In this document: piece after piece, positions 1 to 7,796 of the stretch | How positions within the stretch are numbered: position 1 is the first letter of the stretch | Layout: each line of letters begins with the position of its first letter | NCBI GenBank assembly: GCA_021847245.1 | Contig: JAJZUC010000002.1 | Span: 1-64,000, forward strand | Source: Deltaproteobacteria bacterium | Lineage (GTDB): Bacteria > Desulfobacterota > Desulfuromonadia > Geobacterales > Geobacteraceae | Direction of reading: 5' to 3' | Length of the DNA: 64,000 nt | Notes under the pieces: model-generated | What the model was told of the DNA's origin: nothing | The model's input: the letters and a program-made list of their open reading frames with translations, nothing else | Databases searched by the model: none | Position numbers and translations under genes: made by a program

Positions 1-2
1 AC

Positions 3-569
3 CGCCGGGCCTGGGAGGAGAATCCCCCGGCGGAGACTCCGGTCCTTTCGCCCGGCGCCGCCTTTGTCACGACCCAGATGCTGAAGGACGTCCTGGTGTA
101 CGGCACCGCCAAGACCCTGAAGAAATTCGGCCAGAAATACTTTGCGGCCGGGAAGACCGGCACCACCGACGACTATCGGGACGCCTGGTTCATCGGCTAT
201 ACTCCCCGGATGATAACCGGCATCTGGGTGGGATACGACCGGCCCCGTCCCGGGGGGAAAGGCTTCACCGGCGGGGCTGTCGCCGCCCCCATCTGGGAAC
301 GGTTCATGGGCAAGGCGCTGGCCGGCCAGCCGGCCGCCGATTTCCAGAAGCCGGATACGGTCGTCTCACTCGCCATCGACCCCGCGACGGGATGTCCGGC
401 GACGGCCGACTCTCCCGGAAAACGGGATGAATTCTATGTCGTGGGGACTCAGCCGGCTGACTGTGCCAAGCCACCAGCTCCGGAGTTGCCGCCGCCCGGT
501 GGAGGGGGAGAAGGGGCTGGTGCGGAGACGGACGGTACAAAGCAAAGGGAAGAGTTGCGAGGATTTTAA
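3..569 (+). CDS. mrcA: Penicillin-binding protein 1A, C-terminal part (5' end outside window)
   Basis: Bifunctional class A penicillin-binding proteins polymerise and cross-link peptidoglycan in the periplasm. Only the last 188 residues are visible; the frame is open back to base 3. The visible part is the end of the transpeptidase domain: an SPGAAFVTTQML segment, then the KTGTT box, which is the conserved third active-site motif of penicillin-binding transpeptidases, then DAWFIGYTP and a WVGYDRP stretch typical of PBP1A. The tail after about residue 150 is rich in Pro, Gly and Glu and is likely disordered. The catalytic Ser and the glycosyltransferase domain must lie upstream. The PBP1A assignment rather than another class A paralogue rests on motif resemblance. 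Confidence 0.9.
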   Translation, partial: RRAWEENPPAETPVLSPGAAFVTTQMLKDVLVYGTAKTLKKFGQKYFAAGKTGTTDDYRDAWFIGYTPRMITGIWVGYDRPRPGGKGFTGGAVAAPIWERFMGKALAGQPAADFQKPDTVVSLAIDPATGCPATADSPGKRDEFYVVGTQPADCAKPPAPELPPPGGGGEGAGAETDGTKQREELRGF

Positions 570-576
570 CTGGAGA

Positions 577-720
577 ATGCGGCTACAATCAAATTCATCC
601 CGGGCATTTTCCGGCAAGCAGGAAGCCCAGGCATTCGTGAAGAAAAACGGCGGCGTTGTTGCCACCTTCGAGCAGGCCCTGAAACTGGCGGGGATGGAAA
701 GTATCCCTGACGATCATTGA
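577..720 (+). pseudogene. NosL-like C-terminal remnant
   Basis: A 47-codon stretch just after the PBP gene encodes AFSGKQEAQAFVKKNGG followed by VATFEQALKLAG. This resembles the C-terminal part of NosL-family copper proteins, where a line such as 'AF.s.edA.aF.kenGG...tF.eal' is conserved. The N-terminal lipoprotein signal and the CxM copper-binding segment of NosL are absent. No convincing ribosome binding site precedes the ATG, so I read it as the remnant of a degraded gene. It could also be a chance small ORF; the resemblance is short. Confidence 0.4.
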
Positions 721-752
721 TAAGGGGGGAAGAGGGAAGGCGTCCGTCGGCG

Positions 753-1586
753 TCAGCGGTACTTCTTTATCAGCTCGAACGCCCGCTTGACCCGGGTGAC
801 GATCCTGATCGGCTGGACCGGCTTGGCGATGAAGTCGATGAACCCGGCCTCCAGGGCGCGTTGCTCGTCTTCTCCGGTTGCCTTGGAGGTGAGGAGGATG
901 ATGGGGATCTCGGCGGTGGCGGGATTCGCCCGCATGGCGCGCAGAAGACCGAAGCCGTCCATGCGGGGCATGATCGAGTCGCAGATGAGCAGATCGGGCT
1001 TCTCCGTCACCGCGCACTTGAGGCCGTCTACCCCGTCGTTGGCCACCAGGACGTCGTATCCCTCCTTCAGAAGCGCCACCTGGATGATGGTGGCAATGGG
1101 CGCCGAATCCTCGACTACCAGAACCTTCAGCCGTTCCGTATCCTTGATCTTGCCGTGGAGGTAGTGCTTCTCGATGGCGACCTGCAACTCCTGCCGGGTG
1201 GCGAGCACCGGAATCACCTGCAGGCGGTTCTTCTTGGCGAGGAAATCGATCGTCTCCTGATCGAAGGGGTCGTTGATGGCGAGCGCCAGCATGTTCTCCT
1301 TGGTCTTGATCGGGAAGACCAGCCTCTGGACCGCCATGTCCTGCGGCACCAGGGCCAGCAGGTCGGCGGGGAAGGAGTACTCGGCGAACCCCTTGACCGT
1401 CCGGAAACTGAACTGCTTCGAGAGGGCGTCGATGAGTTCTTCCCCCGTGATGACTCCCATCTCCTCCAGGACCTGGCCCAGCCTCTTGCCGCTCCCCCGC
1501 TGCCGCTCCAAAGCCCGCTCGAGCGTCTTCGTGGTGATGATTCCCGCCTCTACCAGCAGGTCTCCGAGTTGTTTCTTGTCGGCCAT
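753..1586 (-). CDS. MshEN-domain protein with C-terminal response-regulator receiver
   Basis: The 277-residue protein has two parts. Residues 1-150 resemble the GspE/PilB N-terminal (MshEN) domain: LGDLLVEAGIIT at the start, a second LGQVLEEMGVIT repeat, then a GSPII_E-like region with AINDP. Such domains often bind c-di-GMP. Residues 152-277 are a CheY-like receiver: VVEDSA acidic pocket, LLICDSIMPRMDG carrying the phospho-acceptor Asp, LTSKA, and the KPV lysine. There is no output domain beyond these, so it may signal through protein contacts. It stands alone on the minus strand with no partner kinase beside it. The fold assignments are solid; the pathway is unknown. Confidence 0.85.
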   Translation of the reverse strand: MADKKQLGDLLVEAGIITTKTLERALERQRGSGKRLGQVLEEMGVITGEELIDALSKQFSFRTVKGFAEYSFPADLLALVPQDMAVQRLVFPIKTKENMLALAINDPFDQETIDFLAKKNRLQVIPVLATRQELQVAIEKHYLHGKIKDTERLKVLVVEDSAPIATIIQVALLKEGYDVLVANDGVDGLKCAVTEKPDLLICDSIMPRMDGFGLLRAMRANPATAEIPIILLTSKATGEDEQRALEAGFIDFIAKPVQPIRIVTRVKRAFELIKKYR

Positions 1587-1755
1587 GTGAAGGATACTCC
1601 ATAACTTCCGGGGGAAGGTCTCTCTCCTTCTTTACCACAGAGTCACCCACTTTTTCTACTATTGAGTAGCTGGAGGATTCATTAGATTTATCGGCCGCAA
1701 GGGGCAAAACTTTAGGGGAACGTGCGGAAATGCTTCGACAATTTCTCCCGATAAC
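1587..1755. other. Intergenic region upstream of the MshEN/receiver gene
   Basis: About 170 bases separate the MshEN gene start from the amtB terminator. The stretch is AT-richer than its surroundings and presumably holds the promoter of the minus-strand MshEN gene. I could not identify a convincing -35/-10 or -24/-12 pair. Confidence 0.4.
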
Positions 1756-1780
1756 GAAAAAGGCCCCGGAAAGGGGCCTC
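1756..1780 (-). terminator. Rho-independent terminator of amtB
   Basis: GGCCCC (1762-1767) pairs with GGGGCC (1773-1778) around a five-base loop. Read on the minus strand, a T run (1756-1761) follows the stem. It lies about 25 bases past the amtB stop codon. Confidence 0.85.
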
Positions 1781-1804
1781 GATGAAAGGAGGGAGAAGGG
1801 GGGT

Positions 1805-3025
1805 TCAGTGGATGTGCTCCTCCGGATACGACCCGATGTGATGGATCGAAAGGTCGGCGCCGGCGAACTCCTCCTCTTCAGATAGCCGGATCCCCACGGT
1901 CTTGCTGAGAATGCCGTAGACCAGGAAACCGTTTGCCAGCGCAAAGATGATGGCAGCGACGGTGCCGAGGGTCTGGGAGACGAGCGACACGCCTCCCATG
2001 CCGCCGAAGGCGGGCTGACCGAAGATGCCGGCGGCGATCCCCCCCCAGGAGCCAATGACGCCGTGAAGCGGCCAGACGCCGAGCACGTCGTCGATCCTGA
2101 GCCGCTCCTGCTCCCAGTGGAAGCCGTAGACGAAGATCAGCGAGGCAATGATGCCGGTGGCGAAGGCGCCGAGTGGGTGCATCAGGTCGCTCCCCGCGCA
2201 GATGGCGATGAGGCCGGCCAGCGCCCCGTTGTGGACGAAGCCGGGGTCGTTCTTGCCGGCTACGAGGGCAGAGAGAACGCCGCCGACCATGGCGAGGAGC
2301 GAGTTGACCGCCACGAGCCCCGAGATGCTCTGGAGATGGCCGGCGCTCATGACGTTGAAGCCGAACCAGCCGACTGCCAGGATCCAGGAGCCGAGGGCCA
2401 GGAACGGGATGTTGCTGATCGGGAGCGGATGGGACTTGCCCCGGATATACCTGCCGGCGCGGGGTCCGAGGAAGAGAACCGCCGGCAGGGCGATCCAGCC
2501 GCCGATGGAGTGGACCACCACGGAGCCGGCGTAGTCGTGGAACTCGGTTCCCCCGACGCTCTTGAAGAAACCCTGGAGAAGCGAGGCGTTCTTTCCCCAG
2601 ACCAGGGATTCGAAGACCGGGTAGGTGATGGCGGCGAAGATCGCCCCGGCCAGGACCTGGGGCCAGAACTTGGCCCGCTCGGCGATGCCGCCGGAGATGA
2701 TGGCCGGGATGCAGGCGGCGAAGCAGAGGAGAAAGAAGTAGTGGACGAGATCGTACCCCTGGGTGGCGCCGAGGAGCTCCTTGGCCGGAACGAGGAAGGA
2801 GATGCCGTAGGCAAGGGGGAAGCCCACCAGGAAGTAGGCCACCGTCGACACCGACCAGTCGGTCAGGATCTTCACGAAGGCGTTCACCTGGCTCTTCTTG
2901 CGGACCGTTCCCACTTCAAGGAACGCGAAGCCGGCGTGCATGGCGAAGACCATGACCGCGCCGAGCATGAGGAACAGGACGTCGGTGCTGTTCCTGAGAC
3001 CTGTCGCCATTGACAGAGTGTCCAT
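1805..3025 (-). CDS. amtB: Ammonium transporter AmtB
   Basis: An inner-membrane ammonium channel of the Amt/Mep/Rh family, 406 residues, normal for the family. It shows about eleven hydrophobic segments, the early FLMLGAVMVFAMHAGFAFLE segment, the DYAGSVVVHSIGG region with a conserved pore His, and the HWEQERLRIDDVLGVWPLHG motif with the second pore His. The start is set at 3025 because GGAGGT (3033-3038 on the minus strand) sits four bases before it. The in-frame ATG at 3040 overlaps that Shine-Dalgarno and is unlikely. No glnK lies beside it, unlike many amtB genes. A -24/-12 promoter about 70 bases upstream suggests induction under nitrogen limitation. Confidence 0.95.
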   Translation of the reverse strand: MDTLSMATGLRNSTDVLFLMLGAVMVFAMHAGFAFLEVGTVRKKSQVNAFVKILTDWSVSTVAYFLVGFPLAYGISFLVPAKELLGATQGYDLVHYFFLLCFAACIPAIISGGIAERAKFWPQVLAGAIFAAITYPVFESLVWGKNASLLQGFFKSVGGTEFHDYAGSVVVHSIGGWIALPAVLFLGPRAGRYIRGKSHPLPISNIPFLALGSWILAVGWFGFNVMSAGHLQSISGLVAVNSLLAMVGGVLSALVAGKNDPGFVHNGALAGLIAICAGSDLMHPLGAFATGIIASLIFVYGFHWEQERLRIDDVLGVWPLHGVIGSWGGIAAGIFGQPAFGGMGGVSLVSQTLGTVAAIIFALANGFLVYGILSKTVGIRLSEEEEFAGADLSIHHIGSYPEEHIH

Positions 3026-3093
3026 CGATATTACCTCCATTGGTAATCTGCCCTCTTTAACCCGCCATTGGGGAGAGCTGTCCCGCGACCTTA

Positions 3094-3109
3094 GCAACCT
3101 TTCTGCCAA
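3094..3109 (-). promoter_or_regulatory. Sigma-54 (-24/-12) promoter of amtB
   Basis: On the minus strand the sequence reads TTGGCAGAAAGGTTGC. The GG at 3107-3106 and GC at 3095-3094 are separated by exactly ten bases, and both half-sites (TGGCA and TTGC) match the sigma-54 consensus closely. It is about 70 bases upstream of the amtB start on the same strand. Confidence 0.8.
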
Positions 3110-3181
3110 CGGCCTAACCTGATGAAATTACATGATCACCCTGCCGCGCCTTTTCCGCGTCTGCCTCTTTGTTGGGCAGCG

Positions 3182-3200
3182 GTGCCTCGTAAATGGGCAC
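3182..3200. promoter_or_regulatory. Inverted repeat upstream of the amtB promoter, possible activator site
   Basis: GTGCC (3182-3186) and GGCAC (3196-3200) form a short dyad with nine bases between them, about 75 bases upstream of the amtB -24 element. Sigma-54 promoters need an upstream activator, and the position fits. The arms are short and chance occurrence is possible. The spacing does not match the classical NtrC site. Confidence 0.35.
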
Positions 3201-3294
3201 TGGCGGGGAAATTAGAGGTTGACGGCTTGGGGGCTACATTGTAAATTCGCGTGGTTAAAAGAAAAAGCGGCGTTTCTGCCGCGACGGGATCCTC

Positions 3295-4452
3295 GTGCCT
3301 GCCAAGACCGCCCTCATCTACTCACATGATTTCGAGCGCTTCAGCTACGGCGACGATCATCCGTTCAAGATCCAGCGCTTTCTTCTTGCCTTCGAGCTCA
3401 TGCGGCAGTATGGGCTCACCGATCTTCCCCATGCCGATCTGATCGACTGCCCTCCCGCGGCGGAGGAGGAGCTCCTCACCTTCCACTCCTCCGACTACCT
3501 GGTCCGCCTGAGGGAATTCAGCGGCTCGGACGAACCCCGGGCCGATTTCCGCTACGGGCTCGGTGATCTGGATAATCCCGTCTTCCGCGGACTCTACGAC
3601 TGGGCGCGTCTCGGCACCGGCGGTACCATCGAGGCGGCCCGCCTCGTCACGGAGGAGGGGTACGACATCGCCTTCAACCTGGCAGGGGGGTGGCACCATG
3701 CCCAGCGGGCCAAGGCCTCGGGGTTCTCGTACCTGAACGATGCGGTGGTCGCCATCAACCGGCTCCTGGCCAAGGGGTTGAGGGTCGCCTACCTGGATAT
3801 CGACGCCCACCATGGTGACGGAGTCCAGGAGGCTTTCTACGATACCGACCGGGTGCTGACCGTGTCGATCCATGAAAGCGGCATCTATTTCTTTCCCGGA
3901 ACCGGATTCGAGAATGAGATTGGCAGCGGCCGGGGGGAGGGATATTCGGTGAACGTCCCGCTGGTGGCCCACGCGGACGACGCCCTGTTCATGAAGGCCT
4001 TCGACGAGGTGGCCTATCCGCTGATTGCAGCCTTCAACCCCGACGTGCTGGTCACCCAGCTCGGCGCCGACACGTTCCGGACCGATCCCCTCACGCGCCT
4101 TGAGATCACCACCCACAGCTACAGCTACATCCTCCGCAAGCTGAAGGCCCTGAAGATTCCCTGGGTGGCGGTGGGGGGCGGGGGGTACAATCTGGTGAAT
4201 GTTGCCCGGGCCTGGACCATCGCCTGGGGGGTGATGAACGGCGTCGAGCTCTCGCCGCGGCTTCCCGCCAGCTTCGTAGAGATCATCGCCGGGATGGGGC
4301 ACGGGAACCGGATGCTCCTCGACGCCATGCACTGGGCCGAGGAGGACGACCGGAACCGGGCTCTCGATGCCGTGGAGAAGAGCATCGCCGCCATCAGGGA
4401 GACCGTTTTCCCGATCATTATCGGACGCTACGATGCGGCTTGCGGGGAATGA
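3295..4452 (+). CDS. acuC: AcuC-like histone deacetylase family protein
   Basis: A cytoplasmic zinc deacetylase of the class I/II histone-deacetylase fold, 385 residues, close to AcuC proteins that remove acetyl groups from acetyl-CoA synthetase and other lysines. Visible motifs are AGGWHHA (the active-site His pair), YLDIDAHHGDGVQEAFY (Asp and His zinc ligands), NVPL, QLGADTFRTDPLTRL (second zinc Asp) and the GGGGY catalytic Tyr loop. The start is GTG (3295); the Shine-Dalgarno is weak. Its stop overlaps the next gene. A role in acetate metabolism is inferred from the family. Confidence 0.9.
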   Translation: MPAKTALIYSHDFERFSYGDDHPFKIQRFLLAFELMRQYGLTDLPHADLIDCPPAAEEELLTFHSSDYLVRLREFSGSDEPRADFRYGLGDLDNPVFRGLYDWARLGTGGTIEAARLVTEEGYDIAFNLAGGWHHAQRAKASGFSYLNDAVVAINRLLAKGLRVAYLDIDAHHGDGVQEAFYDTDRVLTVSIHESGIYFFPGTGFENEIGSGRGEGYSVNVPLVAHADDALFMKAFDEVAYPLIAAFNPDVLVTQLGADTFRTDPLTRLEITTHSYSYILRKLKALKIPWVAVGGGGYNLVNVARAWTIAWGVMNGVELSPRLPASFVEIIAGMGHGNRMLLDAMHWAEEDDRNRALDAVEKSIAAIRETVFPIIIGRYDAACGE

Positions 4453-5284
4453 GGCGCTGGTGACGAGCGGCGGAAGGCCGCTCCACTCCCTCCGGGAGAT
4501 CAACGCCTTAGCCGCCGAGGAGAAGGAGCGGATCTACGGCAGGTTGCTCCCCCCCCGCCTCCTGGCGTATCTCGACATCGTCCCGGACTCCCTGCGTGGC
4601 CGGGACGGCCTGAAGCGGGTCGGGGTCATCGCCCCTGAGGGGATCGGTCTCGTCCGGCTGGAGGTGACGGCCCATCCCGCCCTTCAGGACGCGGTTTTTT
4701 TTCTCGAACTGGCCGACACCCAGTTCCGGCAGATGGAGCTCTCGTTCTGCATCATCGCCGATCCGCGAGCGCCCCGCTTCGATGTCGACCGCGACAGCGA
4801 GGGGCGGGACAACCTGTTCGCCTCCCTCGGCCGAAACCGCCGGGAAGAGGAGCGCGCCATGAAGGCGGGTCTTTTCCCCAATCAGACCCGGCGGGGGCTC
4901 CAGCTGTTCGGTGAGTTCTTCGTGCTCTTCGAGCGTTTCGTCGATGCGCTCGGGATGGAGATGATCGTGGCCGAACCGCTGACCTACGACAACGCCATCC
5001 GCTACGAGAAGTACGGTTTCGACTACCTCACCGGCAAGCGGCTGATGCTCGAGATCGACCGGGGGTTTCAGCCCGGCGGCGTTCTTTTCCGGCGCCTCGA
5101 CGGCTCCTCCCCCTTCCGGATGCCGGGGATGGAGCGAACGGTGCGCGGGCGGAGCTGGGCGATTCACGACGGGATCATGGACGAGCCGTGGGACGGGGTG
5201 AGGATTTACAAGATGGTGGGAGTGCATGCCGGGGTCGATACCTTCCCCGGCAGGGAGCCGGAAATGGAGGAGGTACGAGGATGA
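4433..5284 (+). CDS. Conserved protein of unknown function downstream of acuC
   Basis: 283 residues, soluble, no signal peptide. I do not recognise the family with confidence. The centre has a segment MEMIVAEPLTYDNAIRYEKYGFDYLTGKRLMLEIDRGF that loosely recalls the CoA-site end of GNAT acetyltransferases (YEKYGF), which would suit a neighbour of a deacetylase, but this is weak. The ATG at 4433 overlaps the end of acuC by 20 bases; the alternative GTG at 4460 has a better purine-rich stretch upstream. Its stop overlaps the next ATG (ATGA), so the genes are translationally coupled. Confidence 0.75.
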   Translation: MRLAGNEALVTSGGRPLHSLREINALAAEEKERIYGRLLPPRLLAYLDIVPDSLRGRDGLKRVGVIAPEGIGLVRLEVTAHPALQDAVFFLELADTQFRQMELSFCIIADPRAPRFDVDRDSEGRDNLFASLGRNRREEERAMKAGLFPNQTRRGLQLFGEFFVLFERFVDALGMEMIVAEPLTYDNAIRYEKYGFDYLTGKRLMLEIDRGFQPGGVLFRRLDGSSPFRMPGMERTVRGRSWAIHDGIMDEPWDGVRIYKMVGVHAGVDTFPGREPEMEEVRG

Positions 5285-6234
5285 TGGCGCAACGGGCTGA
5301 CCTTACCCCGTTCAGGGGAATGAAGTATTACTATCCGCCGGACGATGCCGAGCTTGTCTTCAAGGACGGCACCGCCCGGGTTTCCTACGGCGGGCTTCCG
5401 ATTCCGCTGCTGGACGAAGATTACGAGACCCTGGACGGGGAGCCTTCCTACGACGTCGTCGGACGCGGCATCTATCAGGCGCTGCGGGCCAACCCCGACT
5501 GCTCCTTCTGCGAGCGTTACGCCGCGCTTCTGCGAGATGCATATCCCCACTTCCTGGCCGAACTGGCGAGCAACGCCATCATGCTTGACGGCAAGGACGT
5601 GGAGGTGCCCTACCTCGATCGCAAGATCAACTGCCTCAAGGTGCTTGCGTTGCTGGAGCCGGAGAACGCCGGTCTCCCCCTGGAGATCGGGAAGACCTTT
5701 CTCGACCGGGGGTTGCGGCTTTCGGCGCTCCATCTTTCGACGGTTAGCCTTTACCGCGCCGAGCATTTCCTCCGCCGTGCCGTCTCCTTCGCCCCGGATG
5801 ACCGGAATGCCCGCCGGCTGCTGGGAGAGGTCTGTTACCTGCTCGGGAAATACGACGACGCGGCGGGGCTGTGGCGTGATATAGTTGCAGGGTCCGGGGC
5901 GGGGGATGCCGGCGGCCTCGCCGGGCGACTGGCGCGGATCGAAGAGGGGCGGCTGCCCCTCATCCCGACCGTCGACTACCTGGAGGCGGTCGGTGTGGCC
6001 TTTTCCCAGTTCCAAGCCGGTGATTTCGAGGAATCTCTGGCCATTCTGCAGGATGTGGTGCGGGACCCGGTGTTTAGGGAGGAATTTGCGGCCGCCGAGA
6101 TCCACAGCGTCATGGGGAAATGTTTTACCGAGCTCGGGATGCCGAAATACGCCGAAGAGGAGTTCCGCGAGGCATTGAGGATCGATCCGGAGCATGAGGA
6201 GTCCCGCTCCCGGCTCGCTCACCTGACGGCATAA
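5281..6234 (+). CDS. Tetratricopeptide-repeat protein
   Basis: 317 residues. The C-terminal two thirds contain TPR-like helical pairs: LSTVSLYRAEHFLRRAVSFAPDDRNA, LGEVCYLLGKYDDAAGLW and a clear final repeat (AAEIHSVMGKCFTELGMPKYAEEEFREALRIDPEHEESRSRLAHL). TPRs mediate protein contacts. The first 60 residues are unlike TPR. The ATG overlaps the stop of the preceding gene in an ATGA junction, and a good Shine-Dalgarno for the following small gene lies at its stop codon. Function is unknown; it probably acts with its operon neighbours. Confidence 0.8.
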   Translation: MMAQRADLTPFRGMKYYYPPDDAELVFKDGTARVSYGGLPIPLLDEDYETLDGEPSYDVVGRGIYQALRANPDCSFCERYAALLRDAYPHFLAELASNAIMLDGKDVEVPYLDRKINCLKVLALLEPENAGLPLEIGKTFLDRGLRLSALHLSTVSLYRAEHFLRRAVSFAPDDRNARRLLGEVCYLLGKYDDAAGLWRDIVAGSGAGDAGGLAGRLARIEEGRLPLIPTVDYLEAVGVAFSQFQAGDFEESLAILQDVVRDPVFREEFAAAEIHSVMGKCFTELGMPKYAEEEFREALRIDPEHEESRSRLAHLTA

Positions 6235-6247
6235 AAGGAGAAACGGC

Positions 6248-6349
6248 GTGTTCGGCTTCAGTATTGCAGACTGGATCTTCGTTGCATTCGTCATGGTGAT
6301 CATATTCGTCTGTGTTGCCATCAGCGACATGAGGAAGGGCAAAAAATGA
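6248..6349 (+). CDS. 33-residue single-span membrane peptide
   Basis: A GTG-started ORF preceded by AAAGGAG (6234-6240) at good spacing, directly after the TPR gene. Its TGA overlaps the ATG of the next gene (ATGA). The peptide is one hydrophobic helix (about residues 8-26: WIFVAFVMVIIFVCVAIS) with a positive tail (RKGKK), so N-out/C-in insertion is likely. Ribosome binding site, length and coupling on both sides make it a real gene although it is too short for routine calling. Function is unknown; a partner of the following membrane protein is an obvious guess. Confidence 0.7.
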   Translation: MFGFSIADWIFVAFVMVIIFVCVAISDMRKGKK

Positions 6350-6804
6350 GCGACGAAGAGCGCGATTTGACGGAAGGTGACGAGGAACGCCGCCCCCTCG
6401 GCCTGGTCCTCCTGACGGGACTCTACCTGTTTTTCTTCCTGGTCACCATTTCGACCTACGGTCATCCCTTTCCGTTTCTGGGGAGGGTTTACGTGGGAAC
6501 CGCGGCCAAGGTCCTGGTGTTCGCCGACAGCATCGTCTGTCTCTACCTGTTTCTCGGTCTCGTGAAACGGCAGTTCCTGACCTGGTACCTCCTGATCTGC
6601 TATAACCTTTTCGAGGTCGTGAACACCGTCGTCAACCTGAACGTCATTTCCCTGGCGGAACTGGAGCGGATTGTCGGCGAGCACATCGACCACGATGCCC
6701 TGGTCGTCAACAATATTGCGAGTGCACTGGCGATCCTGTTGCTGACGCAGTACATCTACCGTCATCGCCACTTTTTCACGAACCGGAGGCTCTACCTTTT
6801 CTAA
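6346..6804 (+). CDS. Four-span membrane protein of unknown function
   Basis: 152 residues. A charged N-terminus (SDEERDLTEGDEERR) is followed by about four membrane segments: LVLLTGLYLFFFLVTIS, VLVFADSIVCLYLFLGLV, FLTWYLLICYNLFEVVNTV and ASALAILLLTQYIY. It ends in a basic tail. It recalls small DUF2569-type membrane proteins but I cannot assign a family firmly. Its start is coupled to the 33-residue peptide gene by an ATGA overlap. Confidence 0.75.
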   Translation: MSDEERDLTEGDEERRPLGLVLLTGLYLFFFLVTISTYGHPFPFLGRVYVGTAAKVLVFADSIVCLYLFLGLVKRQFLTWYLLICYNLFEVVNTVVNLNVISLAELERIVGEHIDHDALVVNNIASALAILLLTQYIYRHRHFFTNRRLYLF

Positions 6805-6817
6805 CCGACCGTGGAGG

Positions 6818-6846
6818 TTGCGGTTGCCGGCCGCCTCTGGTATCAT
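6818..6846 (+). promoter_or_regulatory. Sigma-70-type promoter ahead of the ABC ATPase and cytochrome genes
   Basis: TTGCGG (6818-6823) and TATCAT (6841-6846) are separated by 17 bases. The -10 matches five of six consensus bases; the -35 matches only three. Confidence 0.45.
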
Positions 6847-6887
6847 GGCGGGCCGTCGTTGGGACGCGCGGTGGCCAAGGAGTGCGT

Positions 6888-6995
6888 GTGTTTCTGAGAA
6901 CCCTGATGGAATCGAAAAGCGAAGGGGGAGGGCTGCTGACCAAGCTGATGCACGGCCTTGCCGGTTCCATCTTCCATAATAGCGGCTCTGGCTGA
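6888..6995 (+). CDS. Possible 35-residue leader peptide
   Basis: A GTG ORF preceded by CAAGGAG at suitable spacing lies in the 200-base gap before the ABC ATPase gene. It encodes VFLRTLMESKSEGGG followed by an amphipathic stretch LLTKLMHGLAGSIFHN. No homologue is recognised. It might be a leader peptide or chance; the case is only the binding site and position. Confidence 0.3.
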   Translation: MFLRTLMESKSEGGGLLTKLMHGLAGSIFHNSGSG

Positions 6996-7022
6996 AGGAT
7001 CGACCTGAGCGACACCCGGGGG

Positions 7023-7766
7023 GTGTCGATACGGATAGAGCATCTCAACAAGCGCTTTGGCGAAAAGCATGTCCTGCGGGACGTGAACCTGGAAATCCGG
7101 GCCGGAGAGACCTTCTGCATCATCGGGCCGTCCGGCACCGGGAAAAGCGTCCTCCTCAAACATATCGTGAAGCTGGAAACTCCCGACGACGGCGAGATCT
7201 ACATCGACGATCAGCCGCTTTTTGCCCAGCAGAACCGGCACAATCTCCACGATTACCGTTACAGCATGGTCTTCCAGTCTTCCGCCCTCTTCAACTCCCT
7301 GACGGTGGGGGAGAATGTGGGGCTTTGGCTCCGGGAGAAGCGGGTCTGCAAGGAGCCGCGCATCAGGGAGATCATCCGTGAAAAGCTTGCGCAAGTGGGG
7401 CTCGAAGGGACCGAGGACCTCAGGACGTCGGAGCTGTCGGGGGGGATGAAGAAACGGGTTGCCATTGCCCGCTCGCTGGCGATGAATCCCGACCTGATCC
7501 TGTACGATGAGCCGACGGCCGAGCTCGACCCCGTCACCACCGATGAACTGGCCAACACCATCCTGAGCCTCAAGGAGTCAACGAAGAATACGACGGTCAT
7601 CGTCACGCACGACCTGAACTTCGCCCTCTACGTCTCCGATCGCATCGCCATGATGCACGCCGGAACCATCGTCGGTGTCGGCACTCCCGCCGAAATCAAG
7701 GCAAGCAGTGACCCGATCATCCGGGGATTCATCTACACGACAACCAAGGGGATCAAGGGGGAATAG
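7023..7766 (+). CDS. MlaF-like ABC transporter ATP-binding protein
   Basis: 247 residues, a single ABC ATPase domain. Walker A is GPSGTGKS near residue 38, the Q loop is VFQSSALF, the signature is LSGGMKKRVAIARS, Walker B is DLILYDEPTAELDP and the switch His is VTHD. The LSGGM signature and AELDPVTT are typical of the MlaF/Ttg2A group that powers phospholipid movement between the membranes. The start is GTG at 7023; the Shine-Dalgarno is poor. No mlaE permease or MCE-domain gene is adjacent, so its partners must be elsewhere or it serves another system. Confidence 0.85.
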   Translation: MSIRIEHLNKRFGEKHVLRDVNLEIRAGETFCIIGPSGTGKSVLLKHIVKLETPDDGEIYIDDQPLFAQQNRHNLHDYRYSMVFQSSALFNSLTVGENVGLWLREKRVCKEPRIREIIREKLAQVGLEGTEDLRTSELSGGMKKRVAIARSLAMNPDLILYDEPTAELDPVTTDELANTILSLKESTKNTTVIVTHDLNFALYVSDRIAMMHAGTIVGVGTPAEIKASSDPIIRGFIYTTTKGIKGE

Positions 7767-7796
7767 CCCCTCGCCCCGCCACCCAAGGGCAGCTCC

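Noticed and set aside
3025-3109. Longer amtB with start at 3109 or 3040
   Set aside because: The Shine-Dalgarno at 3033-3038 and the sigma-54 promoter at 3094-3109 would lie inside the gene.
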